From contig CAUYUJ010020259.1 in assembly GCA_963575745.1 (NCBI GenBank), forward strand, positions 525,088 through 589,087: 64,000 nt of DNA. The letters run 5' to 3'. The translations under genes were made by a program, and so were the position numbers. This DNA is from Prorocentrum cordatum (Eukaryota; Sar; Dinophyceae; Prorocentrales; Prorocentraceae). The stretch's first letter is position 1. Each line of letters starts with the position of its first letter. This document shows, piece by piece, positions 47,560 to 59,739 of this stretch. The notes beneath the pieces are model-generated. The model searched no databases, was not told where the DNA came from, and was given only the letters and a program-made list of their open reading frames with translations.

Positions 47560-47736
47560 CAAATCCTGGGCTCGACGCCCAACCGACTGACTCCCGTCGG
47601 GCCTCCCTTGTGGACGATTGTCGGCGCCTCGCCTCGCCTCGCCTCGCTCCCTGGCCCCCCCCCCAACCCTGGCCGCTGCATGTGCGCGGAGCGGCACGCA
47701 TCTCTTCGCACGGGCGACGCGCACTTGGTTGCTGAG

Positions 47737-47768
<32 letters not shown>

Positions 47769-48145
47769 TCGTCCTCCTTCTCCTCCTCCGCGTCCGTGTC
47801 TTCTTCTTCCTTCCCCTCCCCTGCCACTGCTTACGCGGCGCGGCATGCGTCTCGTCGCCACGGTGAGGCGCACTCGCTTTGTCTAGCGGCGTCCCCCTCT
47901 GTCTCGGTCTCAGCCCCTCGGCCTCCAACAGCAGAATTTCCGACCCCTCCTCGCCCTCGTCTTCCTCTTCCTCCTCCCTCAGCTCTTGTTGGGTGTTGTC
48001 TCGACTCATAATCCTTTTCTTTTTCCTCCCCATCTAATGCTCCTTCTTCCTCCACCTACCCCCGCCTGTCCCCCCTCTCTGTCTCTTCTTCCTCCTGACA
48101 GGCCCCCTAATTGGCGCTCTGTCCTAGTCCGCCTCCTCCTCCTCC
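47560..48145. other. Pyrimidine-rich upstream region
   Basis: Long stretches of C and T (for example 47760-47820 and 47930-48140) with CGTCATCGT units at 47740-47770. No gene is recognised. The last part, CCGCCTCCTCCTCCTCCTCG, forms the pyrimidine tract in front of the relict leader. Confidence 0.6.
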
Positions 48146-48166
48146 TCGCAGCCATTTTGGACCAAG
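48146..48166 (+). other. Relict spliced leader before the AdoMet synthetase
   Basis: Seventeen of 21 positions match the known dinoflagellate trans-spliced leader, including an unbroken GCCATTTTGG core and a terminal CAAG. A CTC tract and CGCAG, a suitable trans-splice acceptor, overlap its start. It lies 65 bases before the ATG. Confidence 0.75.
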
Positions 48167-48231
48167 TTCGTGCTTGAGGTGAGACGCTCGCTCAAGACCG
48201 CCGCACCCAGATTCGCGCGAAGAACTCAGCA

Positions 48232-49626
48232 ATGGGCGAGCCGGCGACCAAGAAGGCCAAGACCGAGCGCGTTTTTCTGTTCTCGTCGGAGTCCGTGAAC
48301 GAGGGCCACCCAGACAAGCTCTGCGATCAGGTCTCCGATGCCGTGCTGGACTGCTGCCTGGAGGGCGATCCCAAGAGCAAAGTCGCCTGCGAGACCGCCA
48401 CCAAGGACAACATGGTCATGGTCGCCGGTGAGATCACCACCCAGACGGCGATCGATTACGAGAAGGTCGTGCGCGGGGTGGTCAAGAAGATCGGTTTCGA
48501 CACCTACGTGGATGACCTGTCCAGTGTGGACAGCAAGGGCCTGAGCGACACCACGTGTGAGGTCCTGGTTCGCATCAACAAGCAGAGCCCCGACATCGCT
48601 GGCGGCGTACACGTCGGGAAGGACGATATGGATGTCGGCGCAGGCGACCAGGGCATCATGTTCGGCTACGCCACCGACGAGACCGAGGACTGCATGCCGC
48701 TCACCCACTCGGTCGCGACCAAGCTAGGGAAAAAGCTGACGGACGTGCGCAAGGATGGATCGCTTTGGTGGCTTCGCCCAGATGGCAAGACGCAGGTCAC
48801 GATCGAGTACTTGCAGAAAGCCGACGGCTCTGTGGAGCCCCAGAAATTCCACACGATCGTCATTTCTACCCAGCACGCTGAGCCCCTGAAGGCCACGCGC
48901 ACGAAGGAGTGCGCCGGCTACACGGGCGCAGAGATGACTGCACCCAGCATGGAGGACATGAACAAGCAGATCGTCGAGAAAGTGATCAAGAGCACCCTTT
49001 CAGAGATCAAGCTCAAGAATGGTAAGCCGGCGCTCACCCTTTTCGGAGACCACACCCATCTGCACATCAACCCATCGGGCAAATTCATCATCGGGGGTCC
49101 CCAGGGCGATGCGGGCCTCACTGGCCGCAAGATCATCATCGACACCTACGGGGGCTGGGGCGCCCACGGTGGCGGCGCCTTCTCCGGCAAGGACCCGACC
49201 AAGGTGGACCGTTCGGCGGCGTACATCTGTCGGCAGATGGCCAAGTCCGTGGTGAAGAGCGGCCTGTGCAAGCGCGCATTGGTGCAGCTGTCCTACGCCA
49301 TCGGCGTCGCGAAGCCGCTGTCGCTATTCCTTGAGACCTATGGCACCGAGCAGGGCAAGCTGTCGGCCGAGGACATCACCAACGTGCTCAAGATTGAGTT
49401 CGACTGCCGCCCTGGCGCCATCGCGGTGACGCTGGCCCTCCGCGAGCCCAAGTACCAGGAGACGGCGGCCTACTGCCACTTCGGCCGCGAACCGTACACC
49501 AAGGACGGCAAGAAGTATTTCGAGTGGGAGAACGCCAAGGACGTCAAGAAATACGCCTCGATGGATTCGGCGCAGGTCTCTGCGGCACTGAAGGCGAGCA
49601 ACTATTTGACTAAGTGGGTGGACTGA
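48232..49626 (+). CDS. metK: S-adenosylmethionine synthetase (methionine adenosyltransferase)
   Basis: Makes S-adenosylmethionine from methionine and ATP, in the cytosol, as the methyl donor for the cell. The 464 residues hold the family signatures: GHPDK at 25-29 (ATP binding), [15 protein letters not shown] at 136-150, [13 protein letters not shown] at 288-300 and the phosphate-binding GGGAFSGKD at 313-321. All look intact. It is about 70 residues longer than typical bacterial, plant or animal enzymes, mainly through an insert near 217-245 and a C-terminal extension after about 420. The start is the first ATG after the relict leader, followed by a basic [12 protein letters not shown] lead. 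No intron interrupts it. Its neighbours are repeats, so there is no operon context. The symbol is the generic bacterial name. Confidence 0.95.
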   Translation: MGEPATKKAKTERVFLFSSESVNEGHPDKLCDQVSDAVLDCCLEGDPKSKVACETATKDNMVMVAGEITTQTAIDYEKVVRGVVKKIGFDTYVDDLSSVDSKGLSDTTCEVLVRINKQSPDIAGGVHVGKDDMDVGAGDQGIMFGYATDETEDCMPLTHSVATKLGKKLTDVRKDGSLWWLRPDGKTQVTIEYLQKADGSVEPQKFHTIVISTQHAEPLKATRTKECAGYTGAEMTAPSMEDMNKQIVEKVIKSTLSEIKLKNGKPALTLFGDHTHLHINPSGKFIIGGPQGDAGLTGRKIIIDTYGGWGAHGGGAFSGKDPTKVDRSAAYICRQMAKSVVKSGLCKRALVQLSYAIGVAKPLSLFLETYGTEQGKLSAEDITNVLKIEFDCRPGAIAVTLALREPKYQETAAYCHFGREPYTKDGKKYFEWENAKDVKKYASMDSAQVSAALKASNYLTKWVD

Positions 49627-50025
49627 CTGGTCTCTCGTGCACCAGTTATCGCCACCTTGAAGGTTTATGCGCTGCAGCTGTTCGCAGTGCTAGTTTTGAG
49701 ATTTCGGCCCCACGCCCAGATCCGCGAGCCTTTCAGCCTGATGAGGAGCCTGTGCGTTGGGGTGGTTGGCTGGATCGACATATCATGCAGCACGTGGGTA
49801 TCTGGTCTCTTCCCATCACGAAGGCTCGAGCTGCCAGAGAGCAAGGGAATGCTGACCGCGACCCTCCCCACGGTGGTTCCCCATCGTACTCCTCCTGCGC
49901 AGCGTCGTCCTCCCTCCTCGTGCTTCAGACAGGCGTGTGTCTCCCTCCACAACGAAGCGCGGGTACCCGCCCGGATCCACTCACAATCTAGAGCTTCTAG
50001 GGGACGGAAGAGGCAGGAGAGGAGG
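49627..50025. other. 3' flank of the AdoMet synthetase
   Basis: Ordinary composition, probably containing the 3' untranslated region. No polyadenylation signal or other gene is evident. Confidence 0.5.
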
Positions 50026-50349
50026 ATGGATGGATGGGTGGACGGATGGACGGACGGACGGACGGACGGACGGACGGACGGACGGACGGACGGACGATGA
50101 TGATGATGATGATGACGATGATAATGGTGATGATGATGATGATGCTGATGATGATGATGATGATGATGATGATGTTGACGCTGATGTTGATGCTAGTGCT
50201 GATGATGTTGCTGCTGCTGGTGATGATGGTGATGACGGTGATGGTGATGATGATGCTGTTGCTGTTGCTGCTGCTGCTGCAGATGCTGATGATGATGCTG
50301 CTGATGCTGCTGAGGATGACGATGAGGATGATGGTGATGATGGTGATAC

Positions 50350-50395
<46 letters not shown>

Positions 50396-50814
50396 AATGA
50401 TGATGATGATGATGATGATGGCGATAATGATGATGCTGGTGATGCTGACGATGATGATTATTATGATGATGATCCTGACGATGATGATGATGCTGAGGAT
50501 GATGATGCTGATGATGCTGATGACGACGAGGCATCGAGGCTGATGATTATGATGATGCTGATGATGATGACGATGACGATGACGATGCTGATGCTGATGC
50601 TGATTATGCTGATGATGATGATGCTGATGCTGATGCTGATGCTGGTGCTGCTGATCATGATGATGAAGGTGATGGTGGAGGTGATGATCATGGTGGTGAT
50701 GCTGATGCTGATGATGATGCTGCTAATCATGATGCTGCTGATGATGCTGATGATGCTGACGATGATTACGACGATGATGATTATGCTGATGCTGCTGATT
50801 ATGATGTTACTGCT

Positions 50815-50845
<31 letters not shown>

Positions 50846-51000
50846 ATGATGATGGTGATAACGATGATGCTGATGCTGATGATGCTGTTTCTTATGATGA
50901 TGATGCTGCTGAGGATGATGGTGATGATGATGATGCTGCTGATGCTGATGATGATGCTGATGATGATGACGATGATGAGGAGGAGGAGGAGGAGGAGCAC
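50026..51000. repeat. GACG tetranucleotide and GAT trinucleotide microsatellites
   Basis: GGAT/GACG units at 50026-50097, then about 900 bp of GAT units with GCT and GAC variants. A GAG block follows at 50975-51010 and 51130-51180. Confidence 0.95.
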
Positions 51001-51221
51001 GAAGAGGAGGAGGGACGAACAAAGATGCAGGAGGGGAGACGTGTCTTGGAAGCATCAGCAGCGTCTGCAAGGGAGGGAGGGGAGAAGAGGGGAACGCTGA
51101 GGATGAGGGGGTGATGGGGAATTCAGTGGAACATGGCGAGGAGGAAGAGGACGAGGAGGAGGAGGAAGCCACGGGCTGAGGAGGGGCGGGGCCGTCGTCC
51201 CGTCGGTCGCCCCCGCAGCTC

Positions 51222-53489
51222 GTGGCCGCGCGCAGCGCGCCATTGGCGCCGCAGCCGCGGCGGCGCGGAGCCGCCACGCCCCGAGAGGGCGAACCCGCCT
51301 GGCATAGGCGCCAGAGGGAGAAGAGGGCCAACGCCAGGACCCTCATCCGCGTCCTCGACGCGGCACACATCCTCGGCAGCCACCACAGTGCCCAGCAGCA
51401 GCAGCATCAGCAGCAGCAGCAGCACCAGTGGAAACAAGAAGAAGCTATGGCGCCGTGGAATCAACAGGGTGGGCAGTACCAGAAGTACTACACGCAGAAG
51501 GATCAGCAGACTTGGAGAGACAAGGCCCCATGGACAAGAAGGGGCAGCAGAAGTCAGTCCAGACCGCGCGATCAACAGCATCGTGAACGTGATGGACGAC
51601 TACGGAAAATATACGATGACATACCTATTGCCAAAGCGGATGAAGCAAATGAACACACGACTTTTGTGGCGCCACCGGAGGGAAACCAACAGATACAGCA
51701 GTACAAGAGGGATGCCAATCAGAAGATCAACAAATTGCTGAAGATGATTTTGGCTGCAAGAGAAGCGGATCAAGGTTGTATATCCCAGGTGGCAGAAGTC
51801 AAAGTACTGAAATACATGTTGATGATAGTGAAACCGAGTTTCAAACAACGGAGAATATTGGAGAATGATATTGGGAAGCTCGAGGCTCAGATTAGGAAGA
51901 TCCAAAGTGAGAAGAAAAAGTTGGCGGATCAGGAAATGGAATTGAGACAAAAAAGGGAGCACACATGTGAATTGCTAAATGAGTTGAAGAGGAAACTCGA
52001 AGAAGAGGACGAGGACTATCTGATGGACGACGAAGACGACATGCGGAATCGGAAGATGGATGAGTATGAGAGTGGACCTCGTCGGATGAACGTGGCTTCG
52101 GGCTCGGGCTGCATGACAGGACCACAAAGAATGGAGCATGGAAATCATGGGGAAGGGCAAAGTGTTGAAGTATTGGCGATGATCAACCAAATGAAAACAT
52201 TGACGGACATGGTTACTGCGCAGGCGAACAGGCAGGAAGAGCTACATCAGGCGTTACTACGATCTGCGCAGGCCGAGAACAAATCGAACTATCTGCAGAC
52301 ACAGCTGATGGCGGAATGTGCGAGATTGTAGGAGCAACAGGAGGTTCAATATCATCAACTGCAAATACAGCAACAGCGGGCATTGGCAGAGCAGACGATG
52401 AGTATGCAGAATATACAGAACCAACACCTTCAGCAGCAGCAGTTGGAAGAACAAAGGGCTGAATGGATAAGGCAACAGACCGCTGAGGCCTTCAAAAATA
52501 TTACTCCAGAGCAACATCAGCAGCAACTCCAGCAATGGTACAAGGAGCAAGAGGAGCAGGCTATGAAGGAGGACGCAGAGGATCTTGCTCGCTTTGCCCA
52601 AGAGTTTCAGCAGAACGAGATGATGCAGCAGCAAATTGGTATTATGGAAGCAATACAGAGATCAAACACTCAGGTTGGAATAGCGACAACGGTTGGGGGC
52701 ACAGCTACACCGATGAGTGGAGGGTTTGAACATTCTGCTCCACAATCGTCTCCGCCACCATATCCAGAAGAAAGTGAAGTGGATCAGGCAATACGAATGG
52801 CAGATGATGAGCTGGATAATGCGCGAATGATACATGGACAAGGCCCGAATAGGATAACACAGAGGATCGCAGCTAAGGATGAGATGGAGGTGAAGATGCA
52901 AGAGGAAGAAATAAAGGCGGTGGTGGAATCGCATGAAGCTGTAGAAGTGGAATCATCTATTGCCCCCACATCTCCTGTGCCTACCGAGGTACCGACGGAG
53001 CAGGCGACGCCCAGATATCCAGAGGGGGACCCGTACATGTCGGCCAAAGGATGGTCCCCCGAGGTGATGCAGTACAAAGGATGTCATCAATATTATGGTA
53101 AGGGCGCCTCCAAAGAATGTGGGGGCAAAGCTATGCAGCCGTTCGGTCGCCGCCAGAAAGGATATGGAGAGCAGGTGGATTACCCGACGCCGACATCAAT
53201 AGCGACAAGTATCACGCCAACGGAGCCGATGACACCGGTGGGGAAGCCTCAGTATTTTCATTTTGGTACTCCTGGAAGTTCTGAACAGAGCAATGAATCC
53301 AGTGACGGAGCTAGTCGGCGACCCCCTCCAGCTAAAGTCAGGATGGGGAAATACCAGGAGGAGATGGATTTGACCATCCAGGAGATCGTGTACGCATACC
53401 TTCGCAGACAAGGCAATCTGTGGAGGGAAAGAATATCGCAAAAAAGTGAGATGGAAGACTTCACCTGGGAAAGATGGCTGCCCAGGTGA
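51222..53489 (+). pseudogene. Non-LTR retrotransposon ORF1, coiled coil, with stop
   Basis: One frame is open from 51222 to 53489 except for a TAG at 52329-52331. The likely ATG is at 51447 (MAPWNQQGGQ). It encodes long charged helices (for example DIGKLEAQIRKIQSEKKKLA, about residues 216-235 counted from 51222), glutamine-rich stretches and an acidic region. No nucleic-acid-binding motif is certain. Position and style fit the packaging protein of a non-LTR element. Codon use is AT-richer than the surrounding DNA, as is the whole element. The stop could be a real mutation or be read through. Confidence 0.6.
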
Positions 53490-53783
53490 AGTGCATGACA
53501 GGGCCGCAGATTTTGGAATTATAGATACTCGACGGGAACCAATTCCGGATTGCGGGAGATCCAGGATGGCATCGTCGGGTGCGAGCAGGTGCATGGATTC
53601 AGCAGGTTCATCCGTGTATACTTCGCATTTTTCAGGTGACATACCAAATGATGGAGATGGTATCGAATACAGAACAGATGCTACACATCATGGGAACACT
53701 TTATTTTGTGATGTTGGTGGACGGGGCCGTTGTCGGGTAACCACGGCGGAGCGTGAAGGGCATCCTCGATTGGTCGAAGGTCC
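53490..53783 (+). other. Link between ORF1 and the RNase H frame
   Basis: Open in a third frame (53446-53907). That frame has no recognised domain. It bridges ORF1 and the RNase H frame, so one or two frame changes separate the parts. Confidence 0.4.
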
Positions 53784-54863
53784 TTGTTCCCCGTCTACGA
53801 CATCGGCGGCACATGGTGCAGCTTCTCCCACTACTGGTTTGGAGCGTACAATGAGGTCGCAACACTACGCAATGATTCTAGGTGCCTTGCACTGGATGAG
53901 CTACTAGAGCCACCACGCTGCTGCAAGGTAAACATACCAGACACCTTCACGGACATGATGCGTCGGATGGAGCACCCCATGCAGCTTGCCCAGGACTTCA
54001 GCAGCATTGAGCTGTCGGAGCTGGCCAGGCTACCCTTGTTGGTGGAACCCAGGCGGACCGACGGATTGGCTAGGCCAATGCGCGGGTACATATGGACGGA
54101 CGGATCTCACAAGGAAGCGGACCCCCATCTTGACGGATGGGCTGTGGTGGTCAGCAACCAAGTGGAGAGCGAATACGTATTCCAAGGATATTTGACGGCA
54201 CGGACGATGGAGAGCTCACGGATTATCGGAGAAGGCAGTCACATGGATAGTACCACATCCGAGATTATGGCATTGATATGGGCGCTAATGTATATTATTA
54301 TGTACGGTGATGACGAAATGGAGTGGACGATCACATCGGACTCTAAGATTGCGCTCGGCATCATTAGTGGGAAACATGGGTATCAGCCTAACTGGAAGCT
54401 GGCGGTCTTCCTGGATGCCTTGTCACGGGAGGTACGATATAGAGGCAAAGTACTTTTCAAGTACACAAAGTCACATGACCTGGACCCATGGAATCATCTG
54501 GCGGATAATATAGCACGGTCCAATTTGAAAGTACGACACGAGGTCCCGCACATGCAGGTGGCGGAGAGCATCGTGCACGGTCTAGGTCTATGCTGGCAAT
54601 GGTTGAGGTACGACAGAAGATATTCATACTGCTACCCACAGATACGCGATGATGGTTTGTATTTTCATGAACCAGATGGATGCATACAGAATATGGCAGT
54701 ATCGGATACAAATGATATGAGGAGCAAACTATACCCGAATGGCAGACATGGAAAAGAGCAGATCGGGAAAAAAAAAAAAAAAACAAAGGAGGGGTATCAG
54801 TCAACTTTGAGATGGCCACGTACAATGCTATGTCGTTCACGGAGGCCAAGTCAAAGAAGTTGA
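53784..54863 (+). pseudogene. RNase H frame upstream of the endonuclease
   Basis: A type I RNase H domain with all four acidic residues and the histidine visible: IWTDGSHKEA (about residue 103), TTSEIMALIWAL, ITSDSKIALG, and KSHDLDPWNHLADNIA. It lies before, not after, the endonuclease and reverse transcriptase. No ATG starts the frame at its left edge. It ends after a run of 16 A (54768-54783). A minus-one slip there joins it without a stop to the endonuclease frame. Confidence 0.7.
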
Positions 54864-56929
54864 GCAAAGCGCAGCGCGAGGAGAAAAAGAGGAGAATACA
54901 AAAATTGAGGCTCCAATTCCACGACGAGAATATGTTGATGGTTGGTATCCAGGAGGCTCGAGGGCGGGAAGGCCAGCAATGGGCGGATGGATACGTGACG
55001 CTGCGAGCAGGTGCGGACGCTGGGGGACATGGATGTGCATTGTTGGTTTCTACCACGATACCATTTGCGACAGGAGAAAAGCAGGATTATTATTTACAAC
55101 AGCAGCATTTGCGAGTGATACATAAGACACCGACATGCCTGGTAGTGCAGATCAAGGCACCTCATCTTCAGATAAGGGTGGCCGCGATGCACGCCCCACC
55201 GAGAGGGCGCCCTGTAGAGGAGAGGCGAAAGTGGTGGAAAGAGCAAGCAGAAGTATTTCAAGAACATCCAACGGACATTTTCCTGATGGACGCGAATGCA
55301 CGGATAGATACGAGTGTCATGGAAATGCCGTTGATTGGAGATAGTTTACCGACCAGCAAGATCGATGAGAATGGGAAGATGCTGGCTGAGTTTGTGAACA
55401 CGCATAATATACATTTGTATAATACCCTGGTTGGTGATGCTGAATGTTGGACGTATACTGATGGGACGGTCATGCACAGGACTGACTACATTGGCATAGT
55501 CGGATCATGGTACCAAGCTGCGGCAGGTTTGCGGGTTATTGCAAATCTGGATAACGGGCTGGGGAAGGAGGATCATCGACCAGTTGTTGTAAGAATGACG
55601 TGCCAACATATCGCGGCACCGAAGGCGGAGAGTGGCCAGGTGTACGTGTCATACGAAAAGATGAAGCAGGAGGATTGTTGTGAACAATTCAGGGTACTAT
55701 TAGACAAAGCCGAACCTGGGCCATGGCAGCAGGATGTTAATTCTCAATATGCTGATGTAATGAGGCAGGTCAAAGATGCAGCTCGGAGATGCTTTGCGAG
55801 GGATATATTCACACCAGCACAATCATACATTACGAGGGACACGATGCGACTCATCAGGTTGCGAAGGTATGTACTACAAGGTCTGAGGAAATTTCGGCGA
55901 GGAGAAGGTGAACCATTTCAGAATATATGCAAGTTCTTGCCAGAACAATACCGATTGTTCTCGCAGGAGGGTGATCCATGGCATGAGGAGGCGGAAAAAT
56001 TAGTTTTGGGCGTGCAGTCCCTGAATAAAGGGATCTGGTCGAACATTGAGTTCAAATCCCAGATGGAGGCGTTCATGCGGATCACCTCCAACATACTAAA
56101 TTGGCGATTGGAAAAGGAGAAAGATGACAAAATGAGTGGATATGCGGAGCAGATTGGGGCGAATACACTGCTGGGCGATCATCGACAGGCATGGCAAGCA
56201 GCAAAAAAGATATTGAGGTGTGGAGGGAGAGAGCATCCGAGGTTTTCAAATGGAAAGTTCCTACCATACAGAAAGGATGATGATGGGAAGGTCATTACAT
56301 CAGAGGAAGGAATGGGAGAACATAGGATGCGAGTATATAGCAAGCTGGAGGATGCGAAAGCGGTTTCGGCACAAGAATATGTAGACGCGTATGGGAAGTT
56401 TCCGAGTACTGCACTTGGGGATGTTCAGTTGAACATTGAGATGCTTCCTCATCTGGCGGATACAGAGTATCGACTATCGAGGGGACCAAGAAGGCGAGCT
56501 GCGGGTACTGATGGTTTGTTGGAAGAAGTATTGTATGCAGCGCCCAAACAGATCGCCAAGTTGGTCAACCCACTGTTGGTGAAAGTATGTGCAACGGGGA
56601 AGGAGCCCATTGCATTCAAGCACAGCAGATTGGGGGAGGTATCCAAGAGTGCAGGGGATCCATCGACGAACAAAGCATTCAGGGCAGTAACGATCTGCAA
56701 CGTGTTTGGCAAACATCACTATCGGTTTTTAAGGAGGCAGCTTGCATACACTTTGGACTTCATGTTGAGGGACTCGCAAATTGGTGGCAGACCGAGGAGG
56801 TCACCGGTGATGGCATCACAGCAGGCTCGTATGATCACCCAGTTGGCGGCAACAAAATCAGGTATCAGCGGCATTTATATTTTTAGATCTCAAGGCGGCG
56901 TTTCATCGCATTATACGTCAGATGGCTAG
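54812..56929 (+). pseudogene. Apurinic-type endonuclease and reverse transcriptase start
   Basis: ATG at 54812 opens an exonuclease-endonuclease-phosphatase domain: MATYNAMSF, VGIQEARG, VAAMHAPP, FLMDANARID, RTDYIGI and KEDHRPVVV. These supply the Asn, Glu, Asp-x-Asn and Asp-His residues used to nick target DNA. The first reverse transcriptase blocks follow (GTDGLLEEVLYAAPKQ and FRAVTICNVFGKHHYRFLRR). The frame is lost near 56870, just before the catalytic LDLKAAF block, by a one-base shift. Confidence 0.85.
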
Positions 56930-58334
56930 CCGCATGCAGTATTTGGAGGATGAACCAGAAGCGATCTTGAATGAATGTGATATACCAATATGTTTGGTAC
57001 CGCTGGCCAGCCACATCTTGTCACAACCAGCCTTGCTGGACGACCAACGTGTGGACCCCCACCTTGCTACGCTGGTTGCTGAATCACAACGCTTGGTATG
57101 CTTTGAAGTGGGGGGTTCTACGAAGGTGGGTATGCCAACAAGGGGGACGAGGCCTGGGTGTGCTACGGCAGACTACCTTTTCAACATTGTCTTCACCAAG
57201 CCGCTGGGTCTAGTGCATAGGAGCTTGCAGGCAGCAAATCTGGTACTGGACCTGGGGAGGTATCAACCTGAATGTGATATGGTAAGCAAGTCGGGTGACG
57301 ATATGAATCCATTGGTGGACATTACCTTCGTTGACGATGTGCTGATCCCCATAGTGCAGGAGAATGACTGTATAATACAGAGTGTGAAGGATGCGATGGA
57401 TATCATGCACGCATCGTTTGTTGCGCATTTTATGGAGCCGAACTACGGTAGAGGGAAGACGGGGGCGTTGTTCCAGCTCCGAGGACCAAATCGGGAATCG
57501 TTGCGCGAAGCACTGTATGGAGGAGAAGTATCCTTGACGAGTGACAAATATGGCTTCACGTTCCATATCGAAAGGCATTACAAACATATGGGGGTGGTGG
57601 TTTCTTTTGATTGCTCATGGCGACCAGAGATTACCCGACGTATTCAAAGCTGCGAACAGGCGATGGGACCAATTAGGCGGGGCATTATACCACGGAAAAA
57701 TATAAAGGATGAGTTCAAGGTCAGGTATGTCGAGGCGCTGGCCTTTTCGCGTCTATTTCAACAGGTGGAAATATGGCATGAGCTGGGGGAAGGAAATGAG
57801 TCAAGGTTGAGAGCTGCGTATATGAGGGGGTTGAGGATGGCAACGGGACTTATGCATAATGCAGGTTCTGTTGATCACTATCTCGATGAGTATGTATTAT
57901 GGAAAGCAAAGCGGGCGGACTACAATACGATTAAGTGTATGAGGAGGTTGCGATATCTTGAAAGGGTGGTGAATCATGCACCGGCTACCCTACGAAGGTT
58001 GGTGGATATTCTTGGGACTGAAGGCACGTGGCTTAGTATGTTGGAAAATGACTTTGCATGGCTGCAAAAATGGAGGAATGCAGGTGACACGCCTATGGAG
58101 ATGCGACAGTGGATCGAGCTCATGCGGCAGGCACCAAAGAAATACTTGGCGATATGCACAATTGCATGGAAACGGTTTATGCACTGGCATGTCGATTATT
58201 GTCAGCATGAGGTATGGCAGCAAAAAATCAGAGGTCTCGTCGTGCGTGGCAGTGTCATCGCACCAAAGTGCATGGCAAAAATGATGACATACCTCGGTAT
58301 GCATACGATGGGTATTGTGTTGCCTGTGATGTGA
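56868..58334 (+). pseudogene. Reverse transcriptase palm and thumb, shifted frame
   Basis: Continues the protein after the frameshift. It carries FLDLKAAFHRI (catalytic Asp), TRGTRPGCATADYLFNIVF and the FVDDVLIPI active-site block (in place of YADD). These convert RNA into DNA primed at the nicked target. Apart from the frame change the catalytic residues are present. The frame ends at 58334, while the neighbouring frame carries the tail. Confidence 0.85.
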
Positions 58335-59140
58335 ATTTTCACACGAGAAAAAGGTTAATATATCACTTGAAATATCGTCATACCAAATGCATTGACATAC
58401 TGAGGGGTATTGTGGAACCGATGGCTGATGAAGTTTTGGCAGAAATGGACGAGAAAGATATGACAGAAACTGCGATGCTCAAAAGTATGGGATATTCTGA
58501 ATCAAAAGCATTGAGACCACCTACTAAGGGACCGAGGTATTGCAGGAATTCGAGTTCGAAGAAGGAAATGAGAGTGTCAATACCACAAGTTTTGATCGAT
58601 GAGGCCCCATCCACTTGCAATGAAGGAAGTCCTACATACCAGTGTGTGGACAGGCAGTCGCAGATACTTGTGATATATGACTCCGAGAGTGAATCTACGG
58701 AGTGGTTGGATAGTTTTAAGGAGGTCGAACTATTCCAGGTCAAACTGATGGATATAAGGACAACAGAGATGGACGCGATTGCTACTGATGGTATGTGTCA
58801 CACAGTGGTGAAGGATATATGCAGGCGGAAGATATTTGGTGTTGTTGGAAAGGCATATGGGTATTTTGGTATGCGACTGTGGGGTGGTACGGAAATCCGT
58901 GGGAAACCGTTGGCGAAGCAGATAAGGGCAAATACTGCATTTAGGGCCCTGATGATTATATACCATGCTTGTGGGAGGGCCCGAGTTCCAATGTGTGTTA
59001 CTACGGACATGGCCAGGATTCCCACTGGTATAAGTGACGAGTACGTGGAGAAGGATATCACGGTCGGAGATGGAGGCCAAAACCTTGAGTTCGAATATTG
59101 GCATGATGTATGGTGGATGGTGAATGGGGAATACGTATGA
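58225..59140 (+). pseudogene. Retrotransposon C-terminal zinc finger
   Basis: After a second frame change at about 58225-58300 this frame encodes a C2H2-type finger, CVACDVNFHTRKRLIYHLKY followed by RHTKC, then about 240 residues without a recognised domain, ending at 59138-59140. A finger after the reverse transcriptase is common in non-LTR elements. The remaining tail is unassigned. Confidence 0.65.
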
Positions 59141-59545
59141 GGGCTACTTCCTGGTGAGGGTGCGGGTCGTGGCCCAGGGGGGGTGGATTCAGCCCACAAA
59201 GTAACAACCCCCTGGGCTAGACGGCTGAGTCGGGGCGCCCGACGCTGGACGGCAAGGGCGACGCCTGGCTGACGCCGACGGAGGCCGTGGAGGCCATCTG
59301 GGGCCTCTGAGGAGGCCGGCGTGGTGTGCCCCCCAGGGTGGGTCCCCACCTGGGGGGCTCGACGTCGTCGTGATGGGGTCGAAGGCGCCCTTCGTTCTTT
59401 TTGGAAGGAGTGCGAGGGGGAGGATTAGGGAGGATCAGGTGGCCATTTCGACCCCGTCGCGGATGCATGAGTAGGCCCGCAGCGCGGGCCGCGGACGCTA
59501 CGAGGATCGCCTCTTTCGGTGCGAGCGCAGCAGCAGGAGGAGGAG
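59141..59545. other. Retroelement 3' flank, no gene
   Basis: GC rises sharply after the stop. A hairpin is formed by GGCCCAGGGGGGGTGG and CCCCCTGGGC (59170-59218). No poly-A tail is visible at the element's end. Confidence 0.5.
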
Positions 59546-59634
59546 GAGGAGGAGGAGGAGGAGGGGGAGGGAGAGAGGGAGGGAGGGAGGGAGAGAGGGA
59601 GGGAGGGGGGGAGAGAGGGAGGGAGGGAGGGAGT

Positions 59635-59676
<42 letters not shown>

Positions 59677-59706
59677 AAAAAGATAGAGAGAGAGGGAGAG
59701 AGGGAT

Positions 59707-59735
<29 letters not shown>
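59535..59735. repeat. GGA, GGGA and GA microsatellites
   Basis: GGA units to 59565, GGGAGGGAG units to about 59635, then GA units to 59730. Confidence 0.95.

Positions 59736-59739
<4 letters not shown>

Noticed and set aside
49937-51100. 387-codon Asp/Met-rich frame
   Set aside because: It is the GACG and GAT microsatellite translated.
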